From assembly GCF_000949635.1 (NCBI RefSeq), contig NZ_BAFN01000001.1, forward strand, positions 2,108,001 to 2,172,000: DNA of 64,000 bases, in the 5' to 3' direction. The DNA comes from Candidatus Brocadia sinica JPN1. Its GTDB lineage: Bacteria; Planctomycetota; Brocadiia; Brocadiales; Brocadiaceae. Each line of letters starts with the position of its first letter. Position 1 is the first letter of the stretch. Below are positions 34,276 through 43,818 of the stretch, one piece after another. The position numbers and the translations under genes are program-made. The notes under the pieces were generated by a model. It had not been told where the DNA came from. It saw only the letters and a program-made list of their open reading frames with translations, and did not search any database.

Positions 34276-36816
34276 TCAGTATCTTCTGCGATCAACAGAA
34301 CTATTACAAAACACAGACACTGGAACTAAAATTCCTATACTTATCAGAGTAATAATCATACCAATGGCAAATGATTTAGGCTCGTAGACAAATTTAACTA
34401 TGTGCTCTCCTTTTTCAAGAAAGACTGACCGGAGGATGTAATTGGTCTTTAGCACCTTACTCTTTTTTCCATCAACGTACGCATTCCATCCGGGGTAAAA
34501 CGTATCTCCAAGGACAAGATACCCCTCTTCTAAGAGAGTTGCCCTTATGGTAACGCTATTTGGCGAGTATTCAAGAATTGCAGGATGAGGCTCTTGTGGT
34601 AAATTTTTTGTGTCTGCATTCTTTATTATATTGGTAGACTCTTCCAGAACAATATATTTTACGGGATCAAATTCAGGGCTAGAGAGTTCTTTGAACATAG
34701 CATCTCTCCCCTGCAAGGTTTTAGCGCTATGGACAATGAAGGCGCGCGGTAATGCCTGTGTATTGTCAAAGAGGGCGTATTTTGCGTCACGAAAGACTGG
34801 TTTTATCGTTGGGTGTTCTATCTTCACATGGGCTGGAAGGAGTATATATTTTAAATTAAACATGTTGGTCAGCTTTGAAAGTTGGGCAACTTCCATAACG
34901 ATGCGCGGTTCTTCTACGGGTTTACCATCTGATAGGTTAATGAATTCACTGTATTCTTTAATAACATTGGCGTCATATCCCCCGATATGAGAAATATCAT
35001 GCGCCATACCCTGGTTGAGTTCAAAGTGACCAACTGTCGTGATGCGGAACGGTCCGGTGTCATTTTTTAAGGCATCGAGAAGTTCCTTATTCCAAAAACA
35101 TTGCCGGGCATCAAATGTTACCATATATTGATTCCCGAAGCACCAGAGGTCGCCGAATAGTAAAGCCAAGGTAATGGGGATTAAAATCTGACTTCTTAAC
35201 CTGCCATTCATCCACAAACCAATAACAAGTAGGCTTAATATGCTAAGGATGATAAGTTTTACGGCACCTCTTGTAGCAACGGCAAAGGTTGCATGCAAAA
35301 ATCCAGTATCTTTCAGGTTGGGTAGTGTGGTATACCGATCACCCCACGAACAAATCTTCTGAATAATGCCATGCCATGTTCCATATCCTGCCCTGAACAC
35401 AAAGAAGATTAAGAGAAACAGGCTTATTGCAGCAACCATGGCAATGGTAATATAAAAGAAAGTGGAAATCTTTTTTTTCGTAAAAATGCCCTTTTGCAAA
35501 TATTCTGCCCCAATGCCGGAGAGAACCGAAAGGGAAAAGACAACGATAAATATAAACTTGGAATTACCCCGAAACATGTTAAATCCTGGGACAATGGCAT
35601 ACAGAATTTTAAAGAGCGGGGTAAATTTACCCAGTGCAAGGATCATCGTGATCAATGCCATAATGAGAAAGGTCTTTGTGAATTTGTTTCTAGCATAGAA
35701 TGAGGCAAGTGCACTCAATAGTAAAGGAAGGATGCCAACGTACAACGACATCTCCCAGAGGTAATATCGACCCCAATAAGGGGTTTTGAGTGAATCTCCC
35801 AAAAATTCAGGGATAAATAAAGTGATGAAATTTTCTGGCGCAAAGGAGAACTGGCATACCCATTCATAGGAAATCGTTTGCCGGGCAGAATGTTGAATCA
35901 TCTCAAAGGCCGGCAATAATTGAATGGCAGCGAGTGAAACACCTGCAACGTAGAGAATGCAAATGCCCGCTGTATGATACCCGACATATTTCCAATTCCT
36001 GTGTTCTCTGAACTCCTGGATAATGCGTATAATAAAATAGATTACTACAGCAATGGAGGTATAAAAAAAATATTGGGGATGACCCGCCAATATAGTAAAA
36101 GCAACTGCAACCCCACCCAGAAGTGCATAGAAAAATTTCCTGGTACGTATAAACATCTCCGAAAACAAAAGAATAAGTGGTAGCCATATCATGGTGCACA
36201 GATTGGGGAGGTGCCCCGGATAGACGTGGAATATCTGCGGGGCGCAAAACATAAATATGATGGACGCGATCATACAACTTGATCGGGAAAGCCTGACGCC
36301 TGATTGTAGATTTGGGATTGCAGATTTTAGATTTAAAAATCTAAGGTATAAGTAAGTAAACACTCCTGACAAAAATACATGGAGAATGATGCTATAGTTG
36401 ATAGCTACATGAATAGGGAAGACAAGAAAGATCAGATTCAGCGGATAAAATAGGGCCGATTGCACTCCTCCCACAAAGGGCGTTCCACCATAGATATATG
36501 GATTCCAGAGGGGAACCGTTCCTTTAGCCAGGGTATTGAAACCAAAATATCTCCAGTAAAATAACTGGTGGCGGGTATCGGTATTCTGATCGCTCAGGAC
36601 GTGATAATCTGTGGGAATAACGACATTGTGGAAATATGCCAGGGTAAGGAGGAATAAAGTGAGTATCGCAAACCAATCGTATTGAGACCATGCCTCCCAC
36701 TTGTTTGTAATCAAACCTGAAGCTGAATAATTGCTGTAGTCCTTGTCTCGCATGTGTGACTTCTTAATTTCTTCACTAATTGGATGTTGATTTTTATCAG
36801 AAGTTGCGTTTTTCAC
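34276..36816 (-). CDS. YfhO-family membrane protein
   Basis: 846 residues of the bacterial YfhO family. About a dozen membrane helices are separated by the conserved loop FGFNTLAKGTVPLWNPYIYGG, with GHPQYFFYTS in the middle. A C-terminal soluble domain has LPRAFIVHSAKTL and LVLGDTFYPGWNAYVDGKKS. Family members are glycosyltransferase-like and act on envelope polymers. The gene is upstream of the TMTC-like gene on the same strand. Confidence 0.85.
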   Translation of the reverse strand: MKNATSDKNQHPISEEIKKSHMRDKDYSNYSASGLITNKWEAWSQYDWFAILTLFLLTLAYFHNVVIPTDYHVLSDQNTDTRHQLFYWRYFGFNTLAKGTVPLWNPYIYGGTPFVGGVQSALFYPLNLIFLVFPIHVAINYSIILHVFLSGVFTYLYLRFLNLKSAIPNLQSGVRLSRSSCMIASIIFMFCAPQIFHVYPGHLPNLCTMIWLPLILLFSEMFIRTRKFFYALLGGVAVAFTILAGHPQYFFYTSIAVVIYFIIRIIQEFREHRNWKYVGYHTAGICILYVAGVSLAAIQLLPAFEMIQHSARQTISYEWVCQFSFAPENFITLFIPEFLGDSLKTPYWGRYYLWEMSLYVGILPLLLSALASFYARNKFTKTFLIMALITMILALGKFTPLFKILYAIVPGFNMFRGNSKFIFIVVFSLSVLSGIGAEYLQKGIFTKKKISTFFYITIAMVAAISLFLLIFFVFRAGYGTWHGIIQKICSWGDRYTTLPNLKDTGFLHATFAVATRGAVKLIILSILSLLVIGLWMNGRLRSQILIPITLALLFGDLWCFGNQYMVTFDARQCFWNKELLDALKNDTGPFRITTVGHFELNQGMAHDISHIGGYDANVIKEYSEFINLSDGKPVEEPRIVMEVAQLSKLTNMFNLKYILLPAHVKIEHPTIKPVFRDAKYALFDNTQALPRAFIVHSAKTLQGRDAMFKELSSPEFDPVKYIVLEESTNIIKNADTKNLPQEPHPAILEYSPNSVTIRATLLEEGYLVLGDTFYPGWNAYVDGKKSKVLKTNYILRSVFLEKGEHIVKFVYEPKSFAIGMIITLISIGILVPVSVFCNSSVDRRRY

Positions 36817-36841
36817 TTGCGGATGATTTCGATAACCTTAT

Positions 36842-37144
36842 CTATAATCTCAGTGAGATTTTCTCTTTTACGACTGCCAACTGATATAAGATAATATGAC
36901 TGTCTATAGTAAATATGCGATTGGGTCTTACATTACTCGGCTGCTTTAGGCTTCCCGTCTCAAAGTCCTTATCTTCGAGTAAAAGTGCATAATTGTCTTT
37001 AATGGTTTGGCTGGTAATCTGACAGAGAATTACGTCATCGCCTTCTAATGCTGTAATAACTAAGGCAGGTCGTCTTTTCGCTTGGGTCAAATCAGAGAAG
37101 GGAAAGGAAACAACAACGACATCCCCTTTTATAAATTTTGTCAC
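36842..37144 (-). CDS. MazF/PemK-type toxin
   Basis: 100 residues from GTG at 37144, with GGAGGAGG upstream. Typical opening KGDVVVVSFPFSDLTQAKRR and PALVITAL, then SNVRPNRIFTID. The family cuts mRNA at short motifs. The start overlaps the stop of the small upstream gene (GTGA), the usual coupling with its antitoxin. Confidence 0.85.
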   Translation of the reverse strand: MTKFIKGDVVVVSFPFSDLTQAKRRPALVITALEGDDVILCQITSQTIKDNYALLLEDKDFETGSLKQPSNVRPNRIFTIDSHIILYQLAVVKEKISLRL

Positions 37145-37239
37145 GCCTCGTCCTCCTCCGGTTTTAGCCAATCTTTTTCAAGCGAAGATTCGCTTGCGAT
37201 AGCCGTATCAAGCCTTTCCTTAATTATCTTTGTCTTCAA
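37141..37239 (-). CDS. short antitoxin for the MazF-type toxin, start uncertain
   Basis: The frame ends at 37141-37143 and reads KIIKERLDTAIASESSLEKD then WLKPEEDEA, the acidic C-terminus typical of small antitoxins next to PemK-like toxins. Without an ATG, the best start is the TTG at 37239 (32 residues); no clear ribosome binding site is seen. The N-terminus may be truncated. Confidence 0.5.
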   Translation of the reverse strand: MKTKIIKERLDTAIASESSLEKDWLKPEEDEA

Positions 37240-37322
37240 AACTGGATTATATGTTATGATATTGAGTAAATTCTGTGAAGGGTAGTTTACCCTTTTGGTA
37301 AGCCATTTCAAACAAAAAAACC

Positions 37323-39776
37323 ATGCAAAACAGAATATCCCATATCTTGCTGTTCCTGTGCATTGCAGCGATTGGTTCTTACGCAACCATTGCACAGGTG
37401 ATATCAATTCGTGAATTTCTGAATATCTTTTACGGCAATGAATTGTGCCTTGGTATTGTGTTTGGGGCATGGTTTCTCGGTATTGCAACGGGCGCCATTG
37501 TGGGCGCAAAGGTTGAGTATACCTTGAAACATGCCTTCAGCGTTTTCATAATCACCTTGTTCATTATGTGTCTTGTATTACCCGTACAAATCTTTTCGGT
37601 ACGTGGTGTACGGGGTTTTTTGAGTGTGGGAATAGGCGAGTACATTTCCCTGGTACCCCTGCTTCTTATTTCCATTGGGTTAATCCTCCCTTTCAGTTTT
37701 ATCATCGGTTTTATCTTCCCGTTCTCATCAAAAGTTATACGGGGAGTTACCGGCGACGCATCTGTTGATATTGGCGTGGTTTACATAGTAGAATCCATGG
37801 GAAGCCTCGTCGGAGGACTTGTATTCTCATTTTTCCTAGCCTCCAGATTTCATCCATTTAAAATCATAGCGCTTTTGAATGTTGGTATGTTTGTTCTTTT
37901 AACTTTTTTACCTTTTCGTTCTGGTGTAAAAGAAAATAAGAGGACAGCAAGGGTTTTAGGGTTTGTTCCCATTGGTTTGACATTATTCATGATAATAGTT
38001 TGGTTTTCACCCATCCCTGATAAGGTCGAGGTATTATCCACAAAGATGCGATGGAATACCTTGAACCCCCATATTGAACTGATGACTTCTGCCGACTCAA
38101 AATACCAGCATATCGATATAGGCAGGCAAGCCGAACAATACAGCGTCTATCTCAATGGACAATATGCCGCTGCCTTCCCTAATGAATATGAATACGCCCA
38201 GATCACTCATCTCGTGATGACCCAGCATCCATCCCCAAAAGACGTCCTCCTCGTTGGTAATGGCCTTGGTGGAATCATTTCAGAAATGCTTTTGTATCCC
38301 ATCGAAACACTGGATTATGTGGAACTGGACCAAAACCTCTTGCAAATCGCTGGCAAATATCTATCCCACTCAGACAAACAAGCCCTATCCGATAAGCGGG
38401 TAACGGTATTTCATCAGGATGGCCGTTATTACGTAAAAAACATATCGAAGAAAAAGCGCTACGATATTATCCTGGTGAACACGCCGGATCCCTCAACGGC
38501 CTTTCTCAACCGTTTTTATACCCTTGAATTTTTTCAAGAAATTCAGGCCATCTTAAAATCAGACGGGATTTTGGCCGCCTCAGTTAGTTCTGCAGTAACT
38601 TATATTGGAAAGGAGGTCGGAAGTTATACAGGTTCTCTCTATCGCACCCTGCACGAGGCCTTTCAAAATATACTCGTGACACCCGGTCAGACCAATTTCT
38701 ATTTTGCGTGCAATGCAGAAGGGGGCATTACCCCTGACATAGCAACACTCATGGAGCGGTATAGAAAATTGCAGATAAAATCAGAATATTTTAATGAGTA
38801 TCTCTTTTATACCCTGCTTCAGCCAGAACAGGTTGCATTTATCGAAAGGCAACTGAGTCAGAGAAAGGACCTGCTTGTTAACACAGATGCAAGACCCGTC
38901 ACCTATTTTCTAAACCTCATATTGTGGGATTCCCTTACCGGTGGACGTTTGCACGGGTTATTTCATGGTTTAAAGGACGTGGGTTTAAAATCGTTTCTCA
39001 TCCCCATTGTGATTGCACTGGCAGGGAGGATAATCTACACGATTTTAAGGCAAATCAAACTAGGAACTAACGACACAAAGCAACTCAAAACCAACTGCCT
39101 CATCGCTCTAGCCACAACAGGATTTACCGGTATTGCATTGGAGATTGTGCTGCTTTATGCCTTTCAAAATATTTATGGCTATATCTATGAGAGAATGGGT
39201 GTTATCGTTGCTGTCTTTATGGTTGGACTTGCACTCGGCGGTTATATTGCTAATCGAATTATCCTGAAAATAGAAGGTAGCACACGTCATTTGTCAGCAA
39301 AAGATAATATGCTGATATCTGAAAATTGCCAAATAAAAGGGTGGCACGGACAAACTCGTTTGTCCGTGTCCGAATTCTGGTGGATTAACATCCTGATGAT
39401 ATTTGAGGGGGTTATTGGTTTTTATGCCCTTCTTTTGCCATTTTTAATTCACGCACTGTCTTTTTATTCAGCAGCAGCCGAGGTTGGATTGATTTTTTTT
39501 ATTGGAATTGCAGGGATATTAACGGGTTTAGAGTTCCCACTGGTCAATAAGATATTTATTCAGCAGAATAAGGACATCGCCATATCTGCAGGGGCTACGA
39601 ACGGCGCCGACCATATTGGCGCCTTTTTGGGGGCAATTTTGACGGGGGTAATCTTCTTACCTCTCCTGGGTGTATTTGGAACGTGCCTGATCCTGGCTAC
39701 ACTCAATATAGCAAGCCTCATTCTGATAGCTTTTTCAGTCTTGTGTCGTAAAAGATCAGATATACAGTGCAGATGA
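37323..39776 (+). CDS. membrane-bound spermidine-synthase-like protein
   Basis: 817 residues. An N-terminal membrane domain of several helices is followed by a soluble domain with the aminopropyltransferase fold (EYEYAQITHLVMTQHPSPKD, LLVGNGLGGI, YVELDQNLLQIA, DGRYYVK, YDIILVNTPDP), then a second membrane domain. This three-part architecture is common in environmental bacteria. The loop YVELDQ gives the cofactor acidic residue. The substrate is unknown. Codons at about 39339-39371 come from a dispersed palindrome (GWHGQTRLSVSE) inserted in frame between two helices. Confidence 0.78.
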   Translation: MQNRISHILLFLCIAAIGSYATIAQVISIREFLNIFYGNELCLGIVFGAWFLGIATGAIVGAKVEYTLKHAFSVFIITLFIMCLVLPVQIFSVRGVRGFLSVGIGEYISLVPLLLISIGLILPFSFIIGFIFPFSSKVIRGVTGDASVDIGVVYIVESMGSLVGGLVFSFFLASRFHPFKIIALLNVGMFVLLTFLPFRSGVKENKRTARVLGFVPIGLTLFMIIVWFSPIPDKVEVLSTKMRWNTLNPHIELMTSADSKYQHIDIGRQAEQYSVYLNGQYAAAFPNEYEYAQITHLVMTQHPSPKDVLLVGNGLGGIISEMLLYPIETLDYVELDQNLLQIAGKYLSHSDKQALSDKRVTVFHQDGRYYVKNISKKKRYDIILVNTPDPSTAFLNRFYTLEFFQEIQAILKSDGILAASVSSAVTYIGKEVGSYTGSLYRTLHEAFQNILVTPGQTNFYFACNAEGGITPDIATLMERYRKLQIKSEYFNEYLFYTLLQPEQVAFIERQLSQRKDLLVNTDARPVTYFLNLILWDSLTGGRLHGLFHGLKDVGLKSFLIPIVIALAGRIIYTILRQIKLGTNDTKQLKTNCLIALATTGFTGIALEIVLLYAFQNIYGYIYERMGVIVAVFMVGLALGGYIANRIILKIEGSTRHLSAKDNMLISENCQIKGWHGQTRLSVSEFWWINILMIFEGVIGFYALLLPFLIHALSFYSAAAEVGLIFFIGIAGILTGLEFPLVNKIFIQQNKDIAISAGATNGADHIGAFLGAILTGVIFLPLLGVFGTCLILATLNIASLILIAFSVLCRKRSDIQCR
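39345..39368. repeat. dispersed palindrome within the spermidine-synthase-like gene
   Basis: CACGGACAAAC / GTTTGTCCGTG around TC. Apart from the centre it equals 27495-27518, and the preceding GGGTGG is shared. It is translated in frame. Confidence 0.9.
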
Positions 39777-39873
39777 ATACCCAACTGACATTTCTCTTAC
39801 ACAATCGTTCAGTGGTGCGACAATCGAGACGACACCAAGCACCCTCTTGTATTCTGTAATTCACAATTATCAA

Positions 39874-42800
39874 TCATCTCATCTCTAGATCAAACTGCCC
39901 ATCCTTATATCTAACTCTGACAACGTCATTATTCCTAGTGTTCTTGGTCAGTTCGATACTCTCGATATCGCAGAGTTTAGTAACCACGTCGTCAGGTTGA
40001 GGTGGCAACAGAACATCAGGATTTTCAGGGTCAGCACCATTGACACCCTCGATAATTTCAGGCATGAACGTTTCGTTATCAATTTCATTGCCAGTAACCG
40101 TGTTGAAAAGATAAGCAAAATGGGTATCTGCAGACGTTCCATTGATAGTTCGACCGATGATCACCAGCAACGAGTCATCTCGGCTACACCAGAACTGCTG
40201 CCAAAACATTTGTGTGATAAGTTTGATTTCATTACCAAGGCCATGGGGACCATTGGGCATGGAGAAACCTAAGTTGTAAAGAGATACTGCAGGGTCGTAC
40301 GCGGGGTCATTCCTCCATGGCGGGATAACAATTCCAACCCGGCATCGGGGGGAAATCGCGTAATAGAGTACTGGCGATGGTGATGAGGAAATACTCCCTG
40401 TAGTGATATGAAACGATACAGTAGGAGTATTCCTATCACCGCCAATCGTGGCGGTAATGCTGCCACATGATTGGCTGCTATCGCCATAATGATGTAACGT
40501 CACTCGGTCGAACAAACCATATTTTCGCTTAATAACGAGGGAAGCCGGAACGCTACGTGTAAAATTGGTGTCAGAAGCAATAATATTAAAACCTGTCTCT
40601 CCTAAACTAGCTACACCTTCCTTATTGCGCACAGTAAGCGTGCTGTATCCAGTATTATCTGGTTCTGGGTTTAACTCGACGTCTCGAGGACCGAAATCAT
40701 GGTTGACACCTTTGCCGTCAGGAAGATCTGTTGAGAGGTTTACGTTTAGCTTATTGAGAATATTATGCCCTGTCAACATCAACCTGTAATCGGCTTGCCC
40801 ACCCCATTCGACAGTTTGCTCTGTTGGCTGAACATTGATCTCAAAATGCGGTCGTGCAGTGACAATGAAAGGAAGTCCCGTCGACTGAATAAAGTCACGT
40901 TCCGGAATGACGGCATAGAGTTCCCAGTTGCCAGGTGTTAGATATGCAGTTGCATCTCTTTCGCTAAGACTTACCTGGAAAGTTATTTCAGGATATTGTC
41001 CCGTAGATGTTGTCTGACTAATACGATGAGATTGCTGGTTTCCGTTGTTCACTTTTTGAAGCAACCACTGCACATTATTCTGTGGAACACAGCCACCAAT
41101 TACCCTAAAAGTGTAGGCGTCTTGCTCTTGAATGTTCGGTGTAATGCCACTAGCCCAGCTCAAGGATGGTTGATCGTAGATTTCGTAGCGTATGGGTCCC
41201 TGGAAAATATGGTCTGCCGCTGAAGCTGTCACTTCAACCGGCATGCACGCTGCAGTGGTTCTGAAATCCACTGCAAGACTGGTTTGACCTTCTTGTATTA
41301 TCACAGGAGATTGAACCTGTAGCACTGATGGGATACTTGAGGTGATCTCAACCGGTATGCCCCCCATTGGCGCAGGGCAACTGACCCGGACTGTAAATGT
41401 ACCGCTTGTCCCTCCCCTGAGATCTGTCCCTGTAGGAGACTGTACCAGCCACAATTTTTTGACGCGCTCTACCGTAAGCGAAACTGGTGCAGCGGTACCA
41501 CAGTGAACTTGGTTTGCTTGGCTTACAGCTCCTATCGTGTAGGTCGTAGTATCAGACCGTGTTTCCAGTACGGAACCGGAGGAACCCCCCTTAGCTACCT
41601 GATTACCTTGCTCGTCCCGTATGGTTACCTCAATACTACCGCAAGGTGGAATCGGTGCATCAACAGGCCGGTCTATCAAATGCACGCGCCAGCTGATCTC
41701 GACGGGCGTGCAGGCTTCCGCCCGATGGACTGATGACCGGAAGAAATCGATGACAGGTGGGTAAATAATGCTAACCGCTGCGGCGGGAGATCTATCCATG
41801 AGAATTTCGGCAGGAAGTTCGGGCATAGCAAGGCCGCAGGTATCCGCCAGCCTTCGGCTCGCTTCTGATGGAAGGGAGCCGAGCGCTCTTAGATAGACAG
41901 GGCCTGTATGCGCCTTTGTTGGTGGTATTTGTGGTTTCGGAGGTTTTTTGGAAGGTATGCGGAAACGGATCTCAGTCGGTTGAACAGAGATTGGTGTGAT
42001 GACTTGATCTCCGAAATACAGCAAGACCCCGGTTGGCAGGGTAGGCGGTATTTGGGGCTTGGGAGGTATTGTGATTGGGAAGAAGCGTCCAGGCTGCGGT
42101 CGGGCTACGAGCACTTGATTCGGATCATAATTGCTACAGAGGCAATTTGGCTCGACCGAGGCGATCAGGTCGGTAAATTCGTCGCGGAGCTGAGCGGCCA
42201 GGACTTCCCCGTACAAGCCCAGGCACAGGTCGTTGATCTGCTCGCATGGACTGGGTTCGAATCCATCGTCCGGACCTGGCTCCGGTTCGGGAGGGAATCC
42301 TTTAGGTGGTCCAGGTGGAAGGATGAAAGTTGTAAGTCCATCGTCACCAGGAAAGACACCAAAAGGGCCTTCGAATTCACGAAACGCCCGATCTGCCAAG
42401 TCGTTGTAAAAAGAGATATCCTGCATTCGATCACGGACATAGGCCCGCGCCTGTCTTGTCCATCTTGCATCTTGATTCCGTTCTTTGAAGTCTAGACGAA
42501 AGGCACCTTCGAGAACCTTGGCGGTACGCTGAAGAATAGGACCACAGCCTCTCACAGGTTGCAGTTCTCCCAGTGCATCGATGAGTCCCATTTTACTCAT
42601 ATCCTCGATCCGGCCTAACACCCCCGGAGCACCGCCTGGGCTAGTGAATGGAAAAGCACTTAATACCCGGCGTAGCGATTCTTCAGCGTCTTTGTCTCCA
42701 GCGAGGCTGCGTGCAGAAAATTGACTGATCTCGTTTATTTCCTTGATTACCTTCATGATCGAGAGAGGGACGCGTGCATTTCGAACATCGACACCCTGGA

Positions 42801-43326
42801 GCCTTGCGAGTTTTTCCGCTAAGTGTTGCAAGACCGACTTAGTAATGATGTCACTTGACGTAATAAGGGGTGGTTTCGAAACTTGTCCGCTTGTTGGGTG
42901 CATGATGCGCAGCTTTACGGCTATGGAATCTTCATCTTTATAGGGAGCTATACGAATATTCCCAAGGACTTTTCCTGTGCGGTCAAGAGCTCTTATTTCT
43001 ATATTCCCCGGATGAAAGATCTCTTTTACTTCCGCAGTAAGTTCGAATTTCAGAGTAAATGCGCCAACTTCTTCAGGATAAACTGCCTCAACTATCTCTT
43101 TTTCCGTGCAGCGATCTCTGGCCTCGACGCGGACTTCAGAGTCCATCCAAGGTTCCCATGGTTCCAGAAAACCAATAACGCTTAAAGTTCCACTCATTGA
43201 CAGTTCTTGTTTCACTGGTTCCTGACTCATCCGCGCCATTGCAACCTGAACTGAGAGGCTTAAGGAAACTGCTACAAGAGTTACAAAAATAATTACCACC
43301 GCTACCTTTAATGAAAACCCTTTCAT
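39874..43326 (-). CDS. large secreted Ig-like protein of unknown function
   Basis: 1150 residues with a signal peptide (AVVIIFVTLVAVSLSLSVQ, then VAMA). No enzyme motif is recognised. There are proline-rich linkers (PPGPPKGFPPEPEPGPDDGF, KPPKPQIPP), a TIG-like strand set (VLLYFGDQVITPISVQPTE) and several beta-rich segments with paired cysteines (VRVSCPAPMGGIPVEIT, DSSQSCGSITATIGG), so a multi-domain adhesin or matrix protein is plausible. The start has GAGGAG upstream. A c-di-GMP riboswitch lies 340 bases upstream in the same direction. Confidence 0.65.
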   Translation of the reverse strand: MKGFSLKVAVVIIFVTLVAVSLSLSVQVAMARMSQEPVKQELSMSGTLSVIGFLEPWEPWMDSEVRVEARDRCTEKEIVEAVYPEEVGAFTLKFELTAEVKEIFHPGNIEIRALDRTGKVLGNIRIAPYKDEDSIAVKLRIMHPTSGQVSKPPLITSSDIITKSVLQHLAEKLARLQGVDVRNARVPLSIMKVIKEINEISQFSARSLAGDKDAEESLRRVLSAFPFTSPGGAPGVLGRIEDMSKMGLIDALGELQPVRGCGPILQRTAKVLEGAFRLDFKERNQDARWTRQARAYVRDRMQDISFYNDLADRAFREFEGPFGVFPGDDGLTTFILPPGPPKGFPPEPEPGPDDGFEPSPCEQINDLCLGLYGEVLAAQLRDEFTDLIASVEPNCLCSNYDPNQVLVARPQPGRFFPITIPPKPQIPPTLPTGVLLYFGDQVITPISVQPTEIRFRIPSKKPPKPQIPPTKAHTGPVYLRALGSLPSEASRRLADTCGLAMPELPAEILMDRSPAAAVSIIYPPVIDFFRSSVHRAEACTPVEISWRVHLIDRPVDAPIPPCGSIEVTIRDEQGNQVAKGGSSGSVLETRSDTTTYTIGAVSQANQVHCGTAAPVSLTVERVKKLWLVQSPTGTDLRGGTSGTFTVRVSCPAPMGGIPVEITSSIPSVLQVQSPVIIQEGQTSLAVDFRTTAACMPVEVTASAADHIFQGPIRYEIYDQPSLSWASGITPNIQEQDAYTFRVIGGCVPQNNVQWLLQKVNNGNQQSHRISQTTSTGQYPEITFQVSLSERDATAYLTPGNWELYAVIPERDFIQSTGLPFIVTARPHFEINVQPTEQTVEWGGQADYRLMLTGHNILNKLNVNLSTDLPDGKGVNHDFGPRDVELNPEPDNTGYSTLTVRNKEGVASLGETGFNIIASDTNFTRSVPASLVIKRKYGLFDRVTLHHYGDSSQSCGSITATIGGDRNTPTVSFHITTGSISSSPSPVLYYAISPRCRVGIVIPPWRNDPAYDPAVSLYNLGFSMPNGPHGLGNEIKLITQMFWQQFWCSRDDSLLVIIGRTINGTSADTHFAYLFNTVTGNEIDNETFMPEIIEGVNGADPENPDVLLPPQPDDVVTKLCDIESIELTKNTRNNDVVRVRYKDGQFDLEMR

Positions 43327-43631
43327 AAAGCATCTCCTCGATAAGTTTTATTGATGTGCTGGAAGCTTCTACAAGTCTTCATTTACTACACCCAGTTTGG
43401 CGCTGAATTCTTGCATCTTCGTTTCATATACATCCTTTCATTTAATTCTTGAATTCATCCGGCATGTAATATTTGGTTGTTTGGCCTGACATCATTTCAT
43501 ATCTATAGTAACAGTCGTCTTCTTTTACGGCTATTAGTACATATAATACTCTTACACTGGCATATTATACGCCTAAATGAGCGTATAATGCGGGATATTA
43601 GATCAAAAATAGTTGTTTTTAACTCGTAAAA
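43327..43631 (-). other. 305-base leader between riboswitch terminator and the 1150-aa gene
   Basis: No gene is recognised. It contains a 9-bp inverted repeat ATTATACGC/GCGTATAAT (43564-43572 and 43581-43589) that includes TATAAT on both strands; this could be an operator or part of an additional promoter downstream of the riboswitch. Confidence 0.45.
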
Positions 43632-43685
43632 ACAAAAAAGCCTTACTGCAAAAATGTTCATTGAAACATCTTCGGCAGTAAGGCT
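43632..43685 (-). terminator. riboswitch-controlled intrinsic terminator 1
   Basis: On the minus strand AGCCTTACTGC (43675-43685) pairs perfectly with GCAGTAAGGCT (43639-43649), followed by a T run. The 5' arm contains CCTTAC, which the aptamer needs for its own stem, so terminator and ligand-bound aptamer exclude each other. Confidence 0.88.
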
Positions 43686-43790
43686 GTCTTTACTGTAAAA
43701 TCGTCTTTTGCAATCTGCGTCCGTGTACGTCTAAAAGACCCTTTTACTTTGCGTCCCCAGATCACTCTGGGTTTGCCTTTATCGTGATGT
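43669..43790 (-). ncRNA. c-di-GMP-I (GEMM-I) riboswitch 1
   Basis: Conserved GEMM-I elements in order on the minus strand: GGCAAAC; hairpin CCCAGA-GTGA-TCTGGG with a GNRA loop; GACGCAAAG; a stem GTAAAAGG with CCTTAC; a second helix GTCTTT/AAAGAC; and the 3' TGCCGAAG. It begins only about 29 bases after the stop codon of the upstream ThDP-enzyme gene, so it is probably transcribed as part of that operon. Confidence 0.85.
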
Positions 43791-43818
43791 GTTTTTATTG
43801 ATGGTACTTTTAAATCAT

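Noticed and set aside
37141-37509. 122-residue protein upstream of the MazF-type toxin
   Set aside because: Its first 80 residues are antisense to the start of the spermidine-synthase-like gene and look random; only the C-terminal 30-40 residues resemble an antitoxin.
39108-39290. Minus-strand frame inside the spermidine-synthase-like gene
   Set aside because: It is a shadow of an intact conserved coding sequence on the other strand.
43564-43589. Definite promoter for the 1150-residue protein gene
   Set aside because: A TATAAT is present in the inverted repeat but no acceptable -35 box lies at 16-18 bases; kept only as a possibility.
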